The translations under genes were made by a program, and so were the position numbers. A DNA stretch of 64,000 nt, taken from assembly GCF_001813295.1 (NCBI RefSeq), contig NZ_KV812016.1:293899-357898 (forward strand), given 5' to 3'. Positions 16,206 through 25,495 of the stretch are shown here, in pieces; positions within the stretch are counted from its first letter, which is position 1; each line of letters starts with the position of its first letter. This DNA is from Streptococcus sp. HMSC072G04. Lineage in GTDB: Bacteria; Bacillota; Bacilli; Lactobacillales; Streptococcaceae. The notes beneath the pieces were generated by a model, which saw only the letters and a list, made by a program, of their open reading frames with translations, made no database searches and was not told the origin of the DNA.

Positions 16206-17555
16206 ATGGAAACGACGCCTTTTGTTTCGATTATTTGTACGGTTTTTAATAAAGAGCCCTGGTTAAAGAAGACGATTGATAGCTTCTTAGCCCAACAAAC
16301 AGAGTTTTCTTATGAGATTATCTTGGTGGATGATGCTTCAAGTGATGGATCTCGTTCTATCATTCAGGATTATCAAGCCAACTACCCTGATCTGATTCGC
16401 GCCTTTTATCAGGATGAGAATCAGGGAATTTCTAAAACTTGGGTTTCTATCTGTAGAGAAGCGCGTGGACAGTATATTGCTCGCTGTGACGGAGATGATT
16501 TTTGGTTGGATCCTTTAAAACTTCAGAAACAGGTTGACTTATTAGAAAGTAAACCTGATTGCAAATGGTCCAATACAGATTTCGATATTTATGATGAAAA
16601 AGGAACTCTCGTTTCTAAGGCTGGCTTTGCTAATCACACGATTCCGTTAGCGGATACCTATGAAAAGATGCTTGCAACAAGAGGCTTTACCATGGCCTCT
16701 ACATGGCTAGTTGATAGAGATCTGATGTTAGAAGTTAATCAAGAGTTAGACTTAACGACATCAGATGATACTTTCAACCTCCAATTGGAGCTCTTTCAAC
16801 GGACTTCTTTAGCATATCTGGATGAAGCGACAGTTGCTTATACCATTAATCAAGGATCGGATTCTCGTCCAACTGATTTCAGAAAACTAGAACGCCGATT
16901 TCATAAGTTATTGCAAACGCAACTTGAGTATCTTGATAAATATCCAAATGCCGATTTTAAAGAGATGACGAAGATCCTTTTAGATCGTAATAATACTTAT
17001 GAGATCCGTCTTTCCAAACCAATGGATTCTCTTTCACACATTGGAATGGAGTCTGTTACGATATATTTTGGGGATGAGGATAATACTTATTCAGAAGATC
17101 GTACCATGACTACGTTACTTAAAAAAGAAGATAGTTTTTCAATCGAAATTCCGAAGGGAACTTCTGTTATCCGAGTTGATCTGTCTGAAAGTCCAAGTTA
17201 TTACTCTGATGTTGAATTGAGAGATTCTAACGGAAATGTTTGCTCGCCAGTTTATAGTAATGGTATCGTTACAGATAATTTGTTTCTTTTTAGTGAACCA
17301 GATCCTCAATTGATTTATGAAGTTGAAGAAGAAGGTGTGTATCAACTGAGCTATAGAATGATTTCTATAGATAATCCCTCTGCACCGGATTATATTGGAA
17401 AAGTTTTTGCCGCCGAAATGTTAGATTGTCAAAATAGTTTGAAAAATCTTGAGGCAGAGTTACAAGCTACGAAAGAAGCATATAATACAGTCATTCATTC
17501 ACGTCGTTGGACCATTCCAACAAAGATCTTGAAATTCTTAAGAATAAGGAAATAA
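16206..17555 (+). CDS. rgpE: RgpE/GacF-type glycosyltransferase
   Basis: The protein of 449 residues has an N-terminal GT2 domain with CTVFNKEPWL (11-20), VDDASSDGS (41-49) and the metal site CDGDDFW (94-100). The C-terminal half, from about residue 290, looks beta-rich and is not a known catalytic domain. Position between rgpD and rgpF identifies it as RgpE/GacF, one of the enzymes that extend the polyrhamnose backbone. The next gene starts two bases after its stop codon. The exact linkage it makes cannot be inferred. Confidence 0.88.
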   Translation: METTPFVSIICTVFNKEPWLKKTIDSFLAQQTEFSYEIILVDDASSDGSRSIIQDYQANYPDLIRAFYQDENQGISKTWVSICREARGQYIARCDGDDFWLDPLKLQKQVDLLESKPDCKWSNTDFDIYDEKGTLVSKAGFANHTIPLADTYEKMLATRGFTMASTWLVDRDLMLEVNQELDLTTSDDTFNLQLELFQRTSLAYLDEATVAYTINQGSDSRPTDFRKLERRFHKLLQTQLEYLDKYPNADFKEMTKILLDRNNTYEIRLSKPMDSLSHIGMESVTIYFGDEDNTYSEDRTMTTLLKKEDSFSIEIPKGTSVIRVDLSESPSYYSDVELRDSNGNVCSPVYSNGIVTDNLFLFSEPDPQLIYEVEEEGVYQLSYRMISIDNPSAPDYIGKVFAAEMLDCQNSLKNLEAELQATKEAYNTVIHSRRWTIPTKILKFLRIRK

Positions 17556-17556
17556 A

Positions 17557-19302
17557 ATGCAACGTTTACTTTTATATGTTCACTACAATAAGTTTAATTT
17601 TATTAGTGGGCATGTACTCTACCAATTAGAAAACATTCGTCCCCTGTACTCACGGGTGGTCTTTATCTCCAATAGTCAGCTACCAGAAGGTGTGAAGGAT
17701 CATTTGTCCTCTCAACAGTTGGTGGATGATATTCTTGAGCGCCAAAATAGTGGCTTTGACTTTGCGGCTTGGCGGGATGGAATGAAGACAGTTGGCTTTG
17801 ACCAACTGGCTCATTTTGATTCTGTCACCCTCATGAATGACACCTGCTTTGGACCTCTTTGGGATTTAGAACCAATTTACCAGCAGTTCGAACAGGATAA
17901 TGAAGTGGATTTCTGGGGAATGACCAATTACCGGAAAGACAAGGATTTTAACGAGCATATTCAGAGTTATTATCTTAGCTTTAAAAAACAGGTGCTGACA
18001 TCAAGTGCTTTCCATGAATTTTGGCAAGGTGTTCAGGACTTCACCAATGTTCAAGATGTGATTGATAACTATGAAACCAAGGTCACAACGAATTTCTTGG
18101 ATGCTGGTTTTCGCTATAAGACGGTCTTTGATACCATTCATGAAGACACCACAGGGATGCTCTATCCAGACTTTTCTTACTATAATCCTACAGCGATTCT
18201 CAATCATAAGGTTCCTTTCATCAAAGTCAAAACCATTGCAAATAACGAAGGGATTATGCCTTATATTTTTGATGAGTTGGAGCGTGTTTCGAACTATCCG
18301 TTAGACTTGATTCTCAACCACATGTCTATGATTGATCGTCCGGATTATCCTTATCTCTTGTCTCGTAAGTACTTGAAAAACCAGGAATTAGCTGGAGAGT
18401 TCGGTAAAAAAGTTGCGGTTCATCTTCATGTCTTTTATGTGGATCTCTTGGAAGAATTTCTAGATGCTTTTCGAGACTTTCATTTTGATTATGACTTATG
18501 GATCACGACAGATGCAGAAGAGAAGAAGCAGGCTATTGAACAAATCCTTTCTAATCGGGCACAAGATGCGACGGTTGTGGTGACTGGAAATATTGGACGA
18601 GATGTGTTACCAATGCTGCTCTTAAAAGAGCAACTCTCAAAATACGATTATGTTGGCCATTTCCATACCAAGAAATCCAAAGAAGCAGATTTCTGGGCGG
18701 GTGAATCTTGGCGCAAAGAATTGATCGAGATGTTGGTCAAACCGGCTGATCAAATCCTAGCCAATATGGAAGCCAATCCAAAAGTCGGAATCACAATCGC
18801 AGATATTCCAACCTTCTTCCGTTACAATCGAATAGTGGTTGCCTGGAATGAAGCTCTTATTTCTCCAGAGATGAACAAGCTCTGGCAACTGATGGGAGCG
18901 ACCAAGACAATTGATTTCAAAAATCTCAATACCTTTGTCATGAGTTATGGGACCTTTATTTGGTTTAAATACGATGCTTTGAAACCACTCTTTGATTTGA
19001 ATTTGACAGCAGCGGATGTTCCAGCAGAACCTCTTCCTCAAAATTCGATATTGCATGCGATCGAACGTTTGTTGATCTATATTGCCTGGGATCAAAAATA
19101 TGACTTTAGGATCTCTCAAAACCCACATGTTCTGACACCATTTATCGATAATAAGCAGTTGAACAATCGCGAAGATCTTCAACCCCATACCTTTGTAGAC
19201 TTTAATCAAATTGGGGGGATCAAAGGAGCCTTGAAGTATATCGTAATCGGTCCTGCAAGAGCTGTGAAATATATACTAAAAAGAATGATAAAAAGAAAGT
19301 AG
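17557..19302 (+). CDS. rgpF: RgpF/GacG-type bifunctional rhamnosyltransferase
   Basis: At 581 residues it matches RgpF/GacG in size. The N-terminal part carries the rhamnan-synthesis F motif region (QNSGFDFAAWRDGM, MNDTCFGPLWDL). The C-terminal half repeats a similar fold (VGHFHTKKSKEADFWAGESWR). These proteins polymerise the rhamnan backbone from dTDP-rhamnose. It is the last gene of the well-conserved core; downstream genes abruptly become AT-rich. Confidence 0.92.
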   Translation: MQRLLLYVHYNKFNFISGHVLYQLENIRPLYSRVVFISNSQLPEGVKDHLSSQQLVDDILERQNSGFDFAAWRDGMKTVGFDQLAHFDSVTLMNDTCFGPLWDLEPIYQQFEQDNEVDFWGMTNYRKDKDFNEHIQSYYLSFKKQVLTSSAFHEFWQGVQDFTNVQDVIDNYETKVTTNFLDAGFRYKTVFDTIHEDTTGMLYPDFSYYNPTAILNHKVPFIKVKTIANNEGIMPYIFDELERVSNYPLDLILNHMSMIDRPDYPYLLSRKYLKNQELAGEFGKKVAVHLHVFYVDLLEEFLDAFRDFHFDYDLWITTDAEEKKQAIEQILSNRAQDATVVVTGNIGRDVLPMLLLKEQLSKYDYVGHFHTKKSKEADFWAGESWRKELIEMLVKPADQILANMEANPKVGITIADIPTFFRYNRIVVAWNEALISPEMNKLWQLMGATKTIDFKNLNTFVMSYGTFIWFKYDALKPLFDLNLTAADVPAEPLPQNSILHAIERLLIYIAWDQKYDFRISQNPHVLTPFIDNKQLNNREDLQPHTFVDFNQIGGIKGALKYIVIGPARAVKYILKRMIKRK

Positions 19303-19312
19303 AGTAAATTAT

Positions 19313-20800
19313 ATGGGAGTTATTGATAAGACTAAAATTAGAAATATTTTAATCGCTATATTTTTAGTATTATTTTCAAGGGTGTTTTTGGCTAGTTTAT
19401 TTCAATTTACTATCAATCTTAAAATTATACTATTAATTATTAGTATCGTGATATATTTTATTCTTTTTGATCCAAAAGACAAAAAGAAATTGCCAATTAA
19501 TGCTTTTTTTCTGATAATTATTTTCGGTAGTGTAATTTCAGTAGTGAAACCAGTCCAATATGGATTAGATGAAGAGTCTCATTTACCAAACGTAATTAGT
19601 ATTTCTGATAGTCCTATTTTTAAATATTCCAATGAGAAATTGGAAGATTATAATTCAGTTTTTAAATATGATGCACTAAGAAATCCTAGTAAAAAAGATA
19701 AAAATTATTGGTTTAATGTTGAGCATAAGGAAAGTAAAATTAAAGGAGTAAGAGTTGGATTTGATAATCCAGCCTTCATTCCTAGTGCAATTGGATGGAA
19801 TATAGGTAGATTAATATCTAAAAAAGTGTTTGTTTCCTATTATTTGGGAAGAATCTTCGAAGTAATAGCATATGCCATTCTAGTATTTATTGCATTAAAA
19901 ATCAGCAAAGTTTATAGAGAAGCGATATATTTATTTTCTACATTCCCTGCAGTATTGTACATCATAGCAGGTTATCATTATGATTATTTATATTTTGGAG
20001 CAACTTTAATTAGTCTTGCTTTATTGACAAATATACTATCTGGTGAAAATAAAGTTGATAAAAAATATACTATTGCATTTCAATTTTCCACATTTCTATT
20101 TTCATTTGCAAAATTTCCGTTTGTATTAATTGGAAGTCTATTTTCAATATTGCCAAATAAGTATTATCAGGATAAATCAGTAAGAAAATTCAGTTCAATC
20201 TTGTTTGGTTTAAATTTATTAATTTCCTTTACATACGTTGGAATCATTAAATTGTTTGCTTCAGACAACGCTTTGTCAGGCAAAGGCCCAGGACTATTAT
20301 ATTTTGTAACACATCCATTACCATTAATTAGAACTTTACTTTTAGCACCATACGGTATTATTCATGACTTTGTTTCTGAACCATTGAAATATGTTTCAGA
20401 ATCGTCTCCGTTTTTAATTGCAATTTCGATAGTTATTTTCTTTTTCGCTATGTTTGTAATTGCATTAAAAAATAAAATTGAAATGCCAACATTTTTTAAA
20501 TATTACTGTCTTCTTTTACTTGCAGGTATTGCTTCATTAATAGTAATTGCTATTTCAGGAGATCCGAGGGTATACCACAAAGGTGATATTACTGTAGGTG
20601 GTGTACAAGGTCGTTATTATTATTTTATTCTGATGTTTTTGCCACTTTTTTGTGGATCATGGTTTAGAAAATTATTTGGTTTTTTAGATATGACCATTCA
20701 GAATGAAGATTCGAATTTTGAATGTAGTTTGCAATATATGTTAGTATATTTAAATATTTTAACAATTAGTATCGGAATATACACTCAATTGCAGGGATAA
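19313..20800 (+). CDS. DUF2142-type polytopic membrane protein, probable GT-C glycosyltransferase
   Basis: The 495-residue protein has about ten to twelve hydrophobic segments. After the second comes a periplasm-facing GLDEESHLPNV motif that fits the acidic loop of DUF2142/GT-C enzymes. GT-C enzymes take sugars from Und-P donors and add them to polymer outside the membrane. That makes it a good candidate partner (GacL-like role) for the Und-P transferases at 4742 and 10129, but homology to GacL itself is not shown. The gene is very AT-rich: a sample line at 19441 has 14 G/C in 60, against 33 in 60 at 12961 in rgpA. Confidence 0.7.
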   Translation: MGVIDKTKIRNILIAIFLVLFSRVFLASLFQFTINLKIILLIISIVIYFILFDPKDKKKLPINAFFLIIIFGSVISVVKPVQYGLDEESHLPNVISISDSPIFKYSNEKLEDYNSVFKYDALRNPSKKDKNYWFNVEHKESKIKGVRVGFDNPAFIPSAIGWNIGRLISKKVFVSYYLGRIFEVIAYAILVFIALKISKVYREAIYLFSTFPAVLYIIAGYHYDYLYFGATLISLALLTNILSGENKVDKKYTIAFQFSTFLFSFAKFPFVLIGSLFSILPNKYYQDKSVRKFSSILFGLNLLISFTYVGIIKLFASDNALSGKGPGLLYFVTHPLPLIRTLLLAPYGIIHDFVSEPLKYVSESSPFLIAISIVIFFFAMFVIALKNKIEMPTFFKYYCLLLLAGIASLIVIAISGDPRVYHKGDITVGGVQGRYYYFILMFLPLFCGSWFRKLFGFLDMTIQNEDSNFECSLQYMLVYLNILTISIGIYTQLQG

Positions 20801-20823
20801 AAATTTTTTAGGAAGGATAAAAA

Positions 20824-23349
20824 ATGAAGAGAAAGAGGAAATTAGATTTTAGAGATTTTCTTTTTAAAATTTATAATAAAATAACAAGAACACAAAAGTA
20901 CTGTATATCTCTCTTTCTTTTATTTTTTATAAGCAATACTTTCTTAACACAAAATTTGATTTCTAAAGAGATCAAATCGACAGGATCTGTATTATTCTTA
21001 GTTAATCAGTTTGGTATTTGGTTTGGAATTGCCTTCCTAATTCTGGTTTTACTAATTTCACAATACGCTTTAAAATGGATTTTTTTCCTTAAAATTTTAG
21101 TTTCATACGTAATCTATTTAATACTATCATACTCGATTGATATTTCGCTTAATATTAATAATCCTAGTTATAAGATTGATCATTTTGAAAAAAATAATTT
21201 TTGGCAATTTAATTCTCTAGTATTTATTTTATCATTGTTAGTGATTTCTTATGTTTTGGGTCAGATCAGAAAATCATATGATAATAAAGCGAATAGAAAA
21301 AAATTAGAACCTATTGGGAAAATGTTCGAATATGTCTTACATTCTAGCGTAGTTTGTTCGTTCATTTTTACTGATTCTAAAATTCTTTCTTTTTTGTATC
21401 GTACATCATGGTATGTATCTGGAAATTTTGAGAAATTAGGAGCAGGAAAGTATTCCTTGAGCCAATTTTGGATTTTAGAATTTTATTTGCTACTCTTAAG
21501 TATTTTCCTGTCTTTAGTTGGCCTGCTTTTTGTCAAAGGACAAGTGGACATAGTAAAAAATAGATCTAGTTTTTCGCTAGCTATATTTACAAGTATTAGT
21601 CTTGCGATATTATTTAATGCAGGAATACAATTGGGTCTAGGTCATGGGGAACCTTTGGTTGGATACTCAATATTTCCTGGAGGTGTAATATTTCAGATAT
21701 TATGTTTATCTTATCTGTTTATTTTCCTATATATAATCTTTAATAGATATTTATTTACGACAATATTGATTTTATTTGGTGGGGTTCTGTTTATTGTTTC
21801 TAATGCTATAAAATATGGTATGCGTGCGGAACCAATTTTGCCAAGTGATTTGGTCTGGGTACTTCAACCTTCTGTTTTATTTAGTTTTGTAGATACTTCG
21901 GTTTTAGTGACTGTGAGTATTTCCTTAGTTATTTTTACGTTTATCTATATAATAGGACGGAGATATATTTATCCAGGTAGAATTATTCGTGCAACGATCT
22001 TAAGATTTGTTTTATTAGGACTTATGCTCTTATTGTCCATTAATGTTTATTCTATTTTTAAAAGAAAAGATAATGGAAAAATTATTGATGATGTTCCGAT
22101 TATTACCTTGTTAAATAATTTCCAAGATACTAAATGGTTAGGAAATTCCATAAACGCTAGATATCGATCGTTGTCATATGTATGGTTGAATCAGATAACA
22201 ACAGATCCAATCATACAACCAAAAGGTTACAGTAAGGATAAAATTAAGGAAATTGAGAAGAAATATGATCAAGTAGCTTTTGAAATCAATAAAAATAGAA
22301 ATGAGTCAATTGAAAATCAAACGATTGTTTATGTTTTAAGCGAGAGTTTTGCTGACCCAGCAAGAATAGAGGGAGTAAATTTATCTAGAAACCCTATACC
22401 AAAAATTCAAGAAATTAAGACCAAAGTTACAAGTGGATTAATGCAATCGGATGGTTATGGTGGTGGAACTGCAAATATGGAGTTTCAAACATTGACGGGG
22501 TTACCTTTTTATAATATCAATCCTACAGTTTCTGTATTATACTCAGAGGTTGCTCCTAAAATGAGAAGACTAATATCAGTCAGTGATTCATTTAATAATA
22601 AAGAAGTTATTCATTTCGAATCTCCAATTAATTATTCTAGAAATGTAATTTACAATAGATTGAAATTCAATAAATTTATAAGTATTGATGATAAAAAGAA
22701 TTATGATTTAGGTTATCAAGAAGTGCATATAAGTGATGAATCTACGTATAAGGTAGTGTTGAAAGAGATGGATGCTAAAAAGAATCAGTTCTTTTCTGTC
22801 ATTACAATTCAAAATCACTCCCCATTTATAGCAGGAGAACCTTCAGACTTAACAGCAACAGCCAAAGGATTTTCGGATGATGAAAATACAAAGTTAACAA
22901 ATTATTCACGTCTTTTAACCTTCACCGACACTGCCACCCAATCCTTCTTGGAAAGTCTTTCTAAAATAGATAAGAAGATTACAGTGGTGTTTTATGGGGA
23001 TCACTTGCCAGGTCTTTATCCTGAGTCGGCCTTTAAGAATAATCCAGAGAGTCAGTATCAGACAGACTACTTTATTTGGAGTAATTTTGATGCACCCAAA
23101 TTGAATTATCCTTTGGTCAATTCAAGTGATTTCTCTGCTATGGTCTTTGAACAGACCAATTCAAAAGTTTCGCCTTACTATGCTTTGTTGACAGAAGTGC
23201 TGAAAAAAGCAAGTGTCGATAAAAAGGCCTTAGAAGGAGAAGCACAAGAAATTGCAGAGGATTTGAAAATGGTTGAATACGACCTGATTAGTGGGAAAGG
23301 TTACCTTTCTAAAGACTTCTTTAAAGTCCCAACTGATAAATCCAATTAA
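20824..23349 (+). CDS. GacH/SccH-like glycerol-phosphate transferase (LTA-synthase-type sulfatase domain)
   Basis: The protein of 841 residues has about ten N-terminal membrane segments (to about residue 410) and a C-terminal extracellular alkaline-phosphatase-fold domain. Metal and nucleophile residues are visible: E506 in VLSESF, the nucleophile T549 in GGGTANMEF, H in IQNHSP and D726-H727 in YGDHLPG. This matches GacH, which moves glycerol phosphate from phosphatidylglycerol to rhamnan side chains and affects zinc and phospholipase sensitivity. About the first 2 kb is strongly AT-rich (10 G/C of 60 at 22621), but near 22900 the base composition rises (27 of 60 at 22981), suggesting a recombination joint inside the gene. 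Confidence 0.88.
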   Translation: MKRKRKLDFRDFLFKIYNKITRTQKYCISLFLLFFISNTFLTQNLISKEIKSTGSVLFLVNQFGIWFGIAFLILVLLISQYALKWIFFLKILVSYVIYLILSYSIDISLNINNPSYKIDHFEKNNFWQFNSLVFILSLLVISYVLGQIRKSYDNKANRKKLEPIGKMFEYVLHSSVVCSFIFTDSKILSFLYRTSWYVSGNFEKLGAGKYSLSQFWILEFYLLLLSIFLSLVGLLFVKGQVDIVKNRSSFSLAIFTSISLAILFNAGIQLGLGHGEPLVGYSIFPGGVIFQILCLSYLFIFLYIIFNRYLFTTILILFGGVLFIVSNAIKYGMRAEPILPSDLVWVLQPSVLFSFVDTSVLVTVSISLVIFTFIYIIGRRYIYPGRIIRATILRFVLLGLMLLLSINVYSIFKRKDNGKIIDDVPIITLLNNFQDTKWLGNSINARYRSLSYVWLNQITTDPIIQPKGYSKDKIKEIEKKYDQVAFEINKNRNESIENQTIVYVLSESFADPARIEGVNLSRNPIPKIQEIKTKVTSGLMQSDGYGGGTANMEFQTLTGLPFYNINPTVSVLYSEVAPKMRRLISVSDSFNNKEVIHFESPINYSRNVIYNRLKFNKFISIDDKKNYDLGYQEVHISDESTYKVVLKEMDAKKNQFFSVITIQNHSPFIAGEPSDLTATAKGFSDDENTKLTNYSRLLTFTDTATQSFLESLSKIDKKITVVFYGDHLPGLYPESAFKNNPESQYQTDYFIWSNFDAPKLNYPLVNSSDFSAMVFEQTNSKVSPYYALLTEVLKKASVDKKALEGEAQEIAEDLKMVEYDLISGKGYLSKDFFKVPTDKSN

Positions 23350-23408
23350 AAGGAGTGCTAGCAGGTAAAAATCTTTGTGATTTTGGCTGTCTGGCTCCCT
23401 TTTTTTTG
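23350..23408 (+). terminator. Terminator closing the polysaccharide locus
   Basis: An AAGGAG..GC.AGCAG arm pairs with CTG.CTGGCTCC(T) at the far side of a long loop, followed by eight T. The stem is imperfect but long. Confidence 0.65.
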
Positions 23409-23443
23409 TTTTTTATGCTAAACTATTAGATGGGGGTACGCTC

Positions 23444-23920
23444 ATGATTAAGATATTTGGAAAGGTCCATTATCATTGGCAACCGGACTTATCTATTCTT
23501 GTGACTTATTGGTCCATTGCAGTGATTCCGGTCTTTATTGGACTGGCCTTGATGTATGAGAGCTCTAGTGTGCCAACGCTAGTTTTGTTTTCGTTCTTTT
23601 TATTTATGGTCTTGCTCGCGATTGGGGTCCATCGTTACTTTACTATTTATGATGATGGGATTTTACGGATTATTACAGCCAATCCTTTTACCCCAATTAA
23701 AGTGAAGATCACTTCCATTGAGAAAGTAGAAGTGAATAAGAAGTCCATCAAACTCGTCTTTAATGATGGTTCGCGTAGTCGGACATTCTGTATGCGCAAA
23801 TGGCCGAAAAAATACTTTATCAATGCACTTGCCTTAAATCCCTATTTTAAGGGGGAAGTAGTTTTGACAGATAACTTTATTCATGTGGACTACTATGAGA
23901 TGTATTATGCAAACAAATAA
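23444..23920 (+). CDS. ebsA: EbsA family membrane protein
   Basis: The protein of 158 residues has two membrane helices (about 20-38 and 45-65) and a C-terminal soluble part. It matches the streptococcal EbsA family, named after an enterococcal gene linked to aggregation substance; a pore-forming activity has been suggested in database names but is not clear from sequence. A GGGGG ribosome site precedes the ATG. The order ebsA, ferredoxin (opposite strand), LysM protein, cmk, infC is common in streptococci and supports the call. Confidence 0.75.
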   Translation: MIKIFGKVHYHWQPDLSILVTYWSIAVIPVFIGLALMYESSSVPTLVLFSFFLFMVLLAIGVHRYFTIYDDGILRIITANPFTPIKVKITSIEKVEVNKKSIKLVFNDGSRSRTFCMRKWPKKYFINALALNPYFKGEVVLTDNFIHVDYYEMYYANK

Positions 23921-23950
23921 AAAGCCCTCTTAATCTTTTAAGAGAGCATG
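23920..23950 (-). terminator. Terminator at the ferredoxin 3' end, between convergent genes
   Basis: GCCCTCTTAA faces TTAAGAGAGC with a four-base loop and overlaps the ferredoxin stop codon. On the minus strand it runs into a TTTTTATTT tail; on the plus strand there is no T-run, so it mainly serves the ferredoxin gene. Confidence 0.7.
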
Positions 23951-24127
23951 AGTGGGGCATTCTCTGATAGCCTCGAGAACATCGTTTGTGACAGGGACTT
24001 CTTTTTCGAGGAGATCGTCCTCTTCGGGAAATTTGACGATACCATTATCATGGTAATCGAACAACTCAGAGTAGGTTTGACAGAGACCGCAAGCGATGCA
24101 ACGATCTGGAATTAACGTAACTTTCAT
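23930..24127 (-). CDS. Ferredoxin, single [4Fe-4S] cluster
   Basis: The 65-residue acidic protein has C9-x2-C12-x2-C15 near the N terminus and a distant Cys followed by Pro (ECPTHAL), the pattern for one [4Fe-4S] cluster. The usual second cluster is missing, as in other short Firmicute ferredoxins. It would carry single electrons in the cytoplasm; the partner enzyme is not nearby. It lies divergently from the LysM protein gene, with 45 bases between start codons. Confidence 0.88.
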   Translation of the reverse strand: MKVTLIPDRCIACGLCQTYSELFDYHDNGIVKFPEEDDLLEKEVPVTNDVLEAIRECPTHALLKD

Positions 24128-24172
24128 ACTTCTATTGTAATGATTTTTACGAGAAAAAACAAGGAGGAAGTC

Positions 24173-24628
24173 ATGGCAAAAGAACCATGGGAAGAAGACA
24201 TTTACGATGATGGAGAAGAAACATTGAAAAGAACGAGTAAATTAAATGGAGTGAAGGCTGATCGTCTCTTAACGATTTTGGCGATTATTTTCTTTGTGGT
24301 GGTTGTGGCTATGGTGTGTTTGTTGATTTTCCTTTCTACCGGAGGGAGCGACAAATCAAAACAAATGGCTGGTTTCTACAATGGAGAGACTAAGGTTGAA
24401 CAGACATCATCAGCTCCTGTAGCACAGACGGACCAAGCAGCTACTAAAGATAGTTCAAAAGATGAGAACTCTGAAGAAGGCACGATCACTGTTCAAGCAG
24501 GTGAAGGGGAAGCAGCGATCGCTGCGCGTGCTGGTATTTCCATTGCCCAATTGGAACAGTTAAATCCATCCCACATGTCTACAGGATCTTGGTACGCCAA
24601 TCCTGGTGATGTTGTTAAGATTCAGTAG
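24173..24628 (+). CDS. LysM-domain membrane-anchored surface protein (SAG1386/EF1546-type)
   Basis: I place the start at the ATG at 24173, six bases after a strong AAGGAGG, rather than at an upstream in-frame ATG (24140). The 151-residue protein begins AKEPWEEDIYDD, has one membrane helix (about 43-65), a Ser/Thr/Ala-rich linker and a C-terminal LysM domain (ITVQAGEG...NPGDVVKI). LysM binds peptidoglycan GlcNAc, so the protein probably links membrane and wall. It runs ten bases upstream of cmk, as in other streptococci. Confidence 0.83.
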   Translation: MAKEPWEEDIYDDGEETLKRTSKLNGVKADRLLTILAIIFFVVVVAMVCLLIFLSTGGSDKSKQMAGFYNGETKVEQTSSAPVAQTDQAATKDSSKDENSEEGTITVQAGEGEAAIAARAGISIAQLEQLNPSHMSTGSWYANPGDVVKIQ

Positions 24629-24637
24629 GAGTAGAGA

Positions 24638-25318
24638 ATGAAACAAATTCAAATTGCTATTGATGGCCCCGCTTCTAGTGGAAAGTCTACGGTTGCAAAA
24701 ATTATTGCTAAGGATCTGGGTTATACCTATTTGGATACAGGAGCTATGTACCGTGCGGCGACTTACCTAGCTTTGCAAAATAATTTAACAGCTGAACAGG
24801 TTGATGACCTCTTAGACCTTTTAGATCAGTATCCAATTAGCTTCGGTCGTTCGGAAGAAGGAGAGCAGCTTGTCTTTGTAGCAGACGTAGATATTACTCA
24901 CCCGATTCGCGATAACCAAGTGACCAACAATGTTTCATGGGTTGCAGCACTTGCGCCAGTTCGTGAAAAACTTGTCACTCTACAGCAAGCAATTGCAGCA
25001 GAGGGGGGCATCGTCATGGATGGTCGTGATATTGGGACCGTCGTTCTTCCACATGCAGAGTTGAAGATCTTTTTGGTCGCTTCTGTTGAGGAGCGGGCAG
25101 AACGTCGTTATAAGGAAAATGTTGAAAAGGGCATCACAGCGGATCTTGAATTGTTGAAAAAAGAAATCGCTGAGCGGGACTATAAGGACAGCCACCGTGC
25201 CGTTTCTCCTTTGAAACCTGCAGCTGATGCCATTCATTTTGATACGACGGGTGTTGGAATTGCAGACGTTGTTGCATTTATTGAAGAAAAAGCAAAAAAA
25301 CTTCTTGACAAAGAATAA
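24638..25318 (+). CDS. cmk: Cytidylate kinase
   Basis: The 226-residue protein has the P-loop [13 protein letters not shown] near its N terminus, the DTGAMYRA nucleotide-monophosphate site, the [10 protein letters not shown] motif and the ERAERRYKE lid. Together these identify bacterial CMP kinase, which makes CDP or dCDP from ATP and CMP or dCMP. The -35 box of the next operon's promoter lies within its last codons. Confidence 0.97.
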   Translation: MKQIQIAIDGPASSGKSTVAKIIAKDLGYTYLDTGAMYRAATYLALQNNLTAEQVDDLLDLLDQYPISFGRSEEGEQLVFVADVDITHPIRDNQVTNNVSWVAALAPVREKLVTLQQAIAAEGGIVMDGRDIGTVVLPHAELKIFLVASVEERAERRYKENVEKGITADLELLKKEIAERDYKDSHRAVSPLKPAADAIHFDTTGVGIADVVAFIEEKAKKLLDKE

Positions 25319-25333
25319 AAAACTTGATATCAT
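25305..25333 (+). promoter_or_regulatory. Sigma-A promoter of the infC operon
   Basis: TTGACA (25305-25310) and TATCAT (25328-25333) are 17 bases apart. The -35 lies inside the end of cmk. The predicted start is near 25340, giving a leader of about 155 bases. Confidence 0.8.
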
Positions 25334-25339
25334 ATAAAA

Positions 25340-25468
25340 GTTGAGAAAAGCAGAAGTGAGAACTTCTCGCCTTGTGACGCAAGTTGCCTGGCCCCTACGG
25401 ATCAAGTTTCAGTAATGAAATACATCATGTAGTTCGGGCCTGTTTTGCAGGTCCGTTCTTTGTTTTTC
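25340..25468 (+). promoter_or_regulatory. infC-rpmI-rplT leader with attenuator (probable L20-type leader)
   Basis: The leader holds a GAGAAG..CTTCTC hairpin, then a G/C-rich segment. It ends in CGGGCCTG-ttttg-CAGGTCCG (25435-25455) with a T-rich tail, a clear intrinsic terminator before the first gene. In Firmicutes this operon is repressed by L20 through premature termination; the same logic is inferred here. I have not matched it base by base to the known L20 consensus. Confidence 0.7.
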
Positions 25469-25495
25469 TCGAATAATAAAAAAGAGGTGAAAACC

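Noticed and set aside
24140..24172. Longer N terminus for the LysM protein from ATG 24140
   Set aside because: The downstream ATG has a strong AAGGAGG, and the upstream codons overlap the ribosome site.
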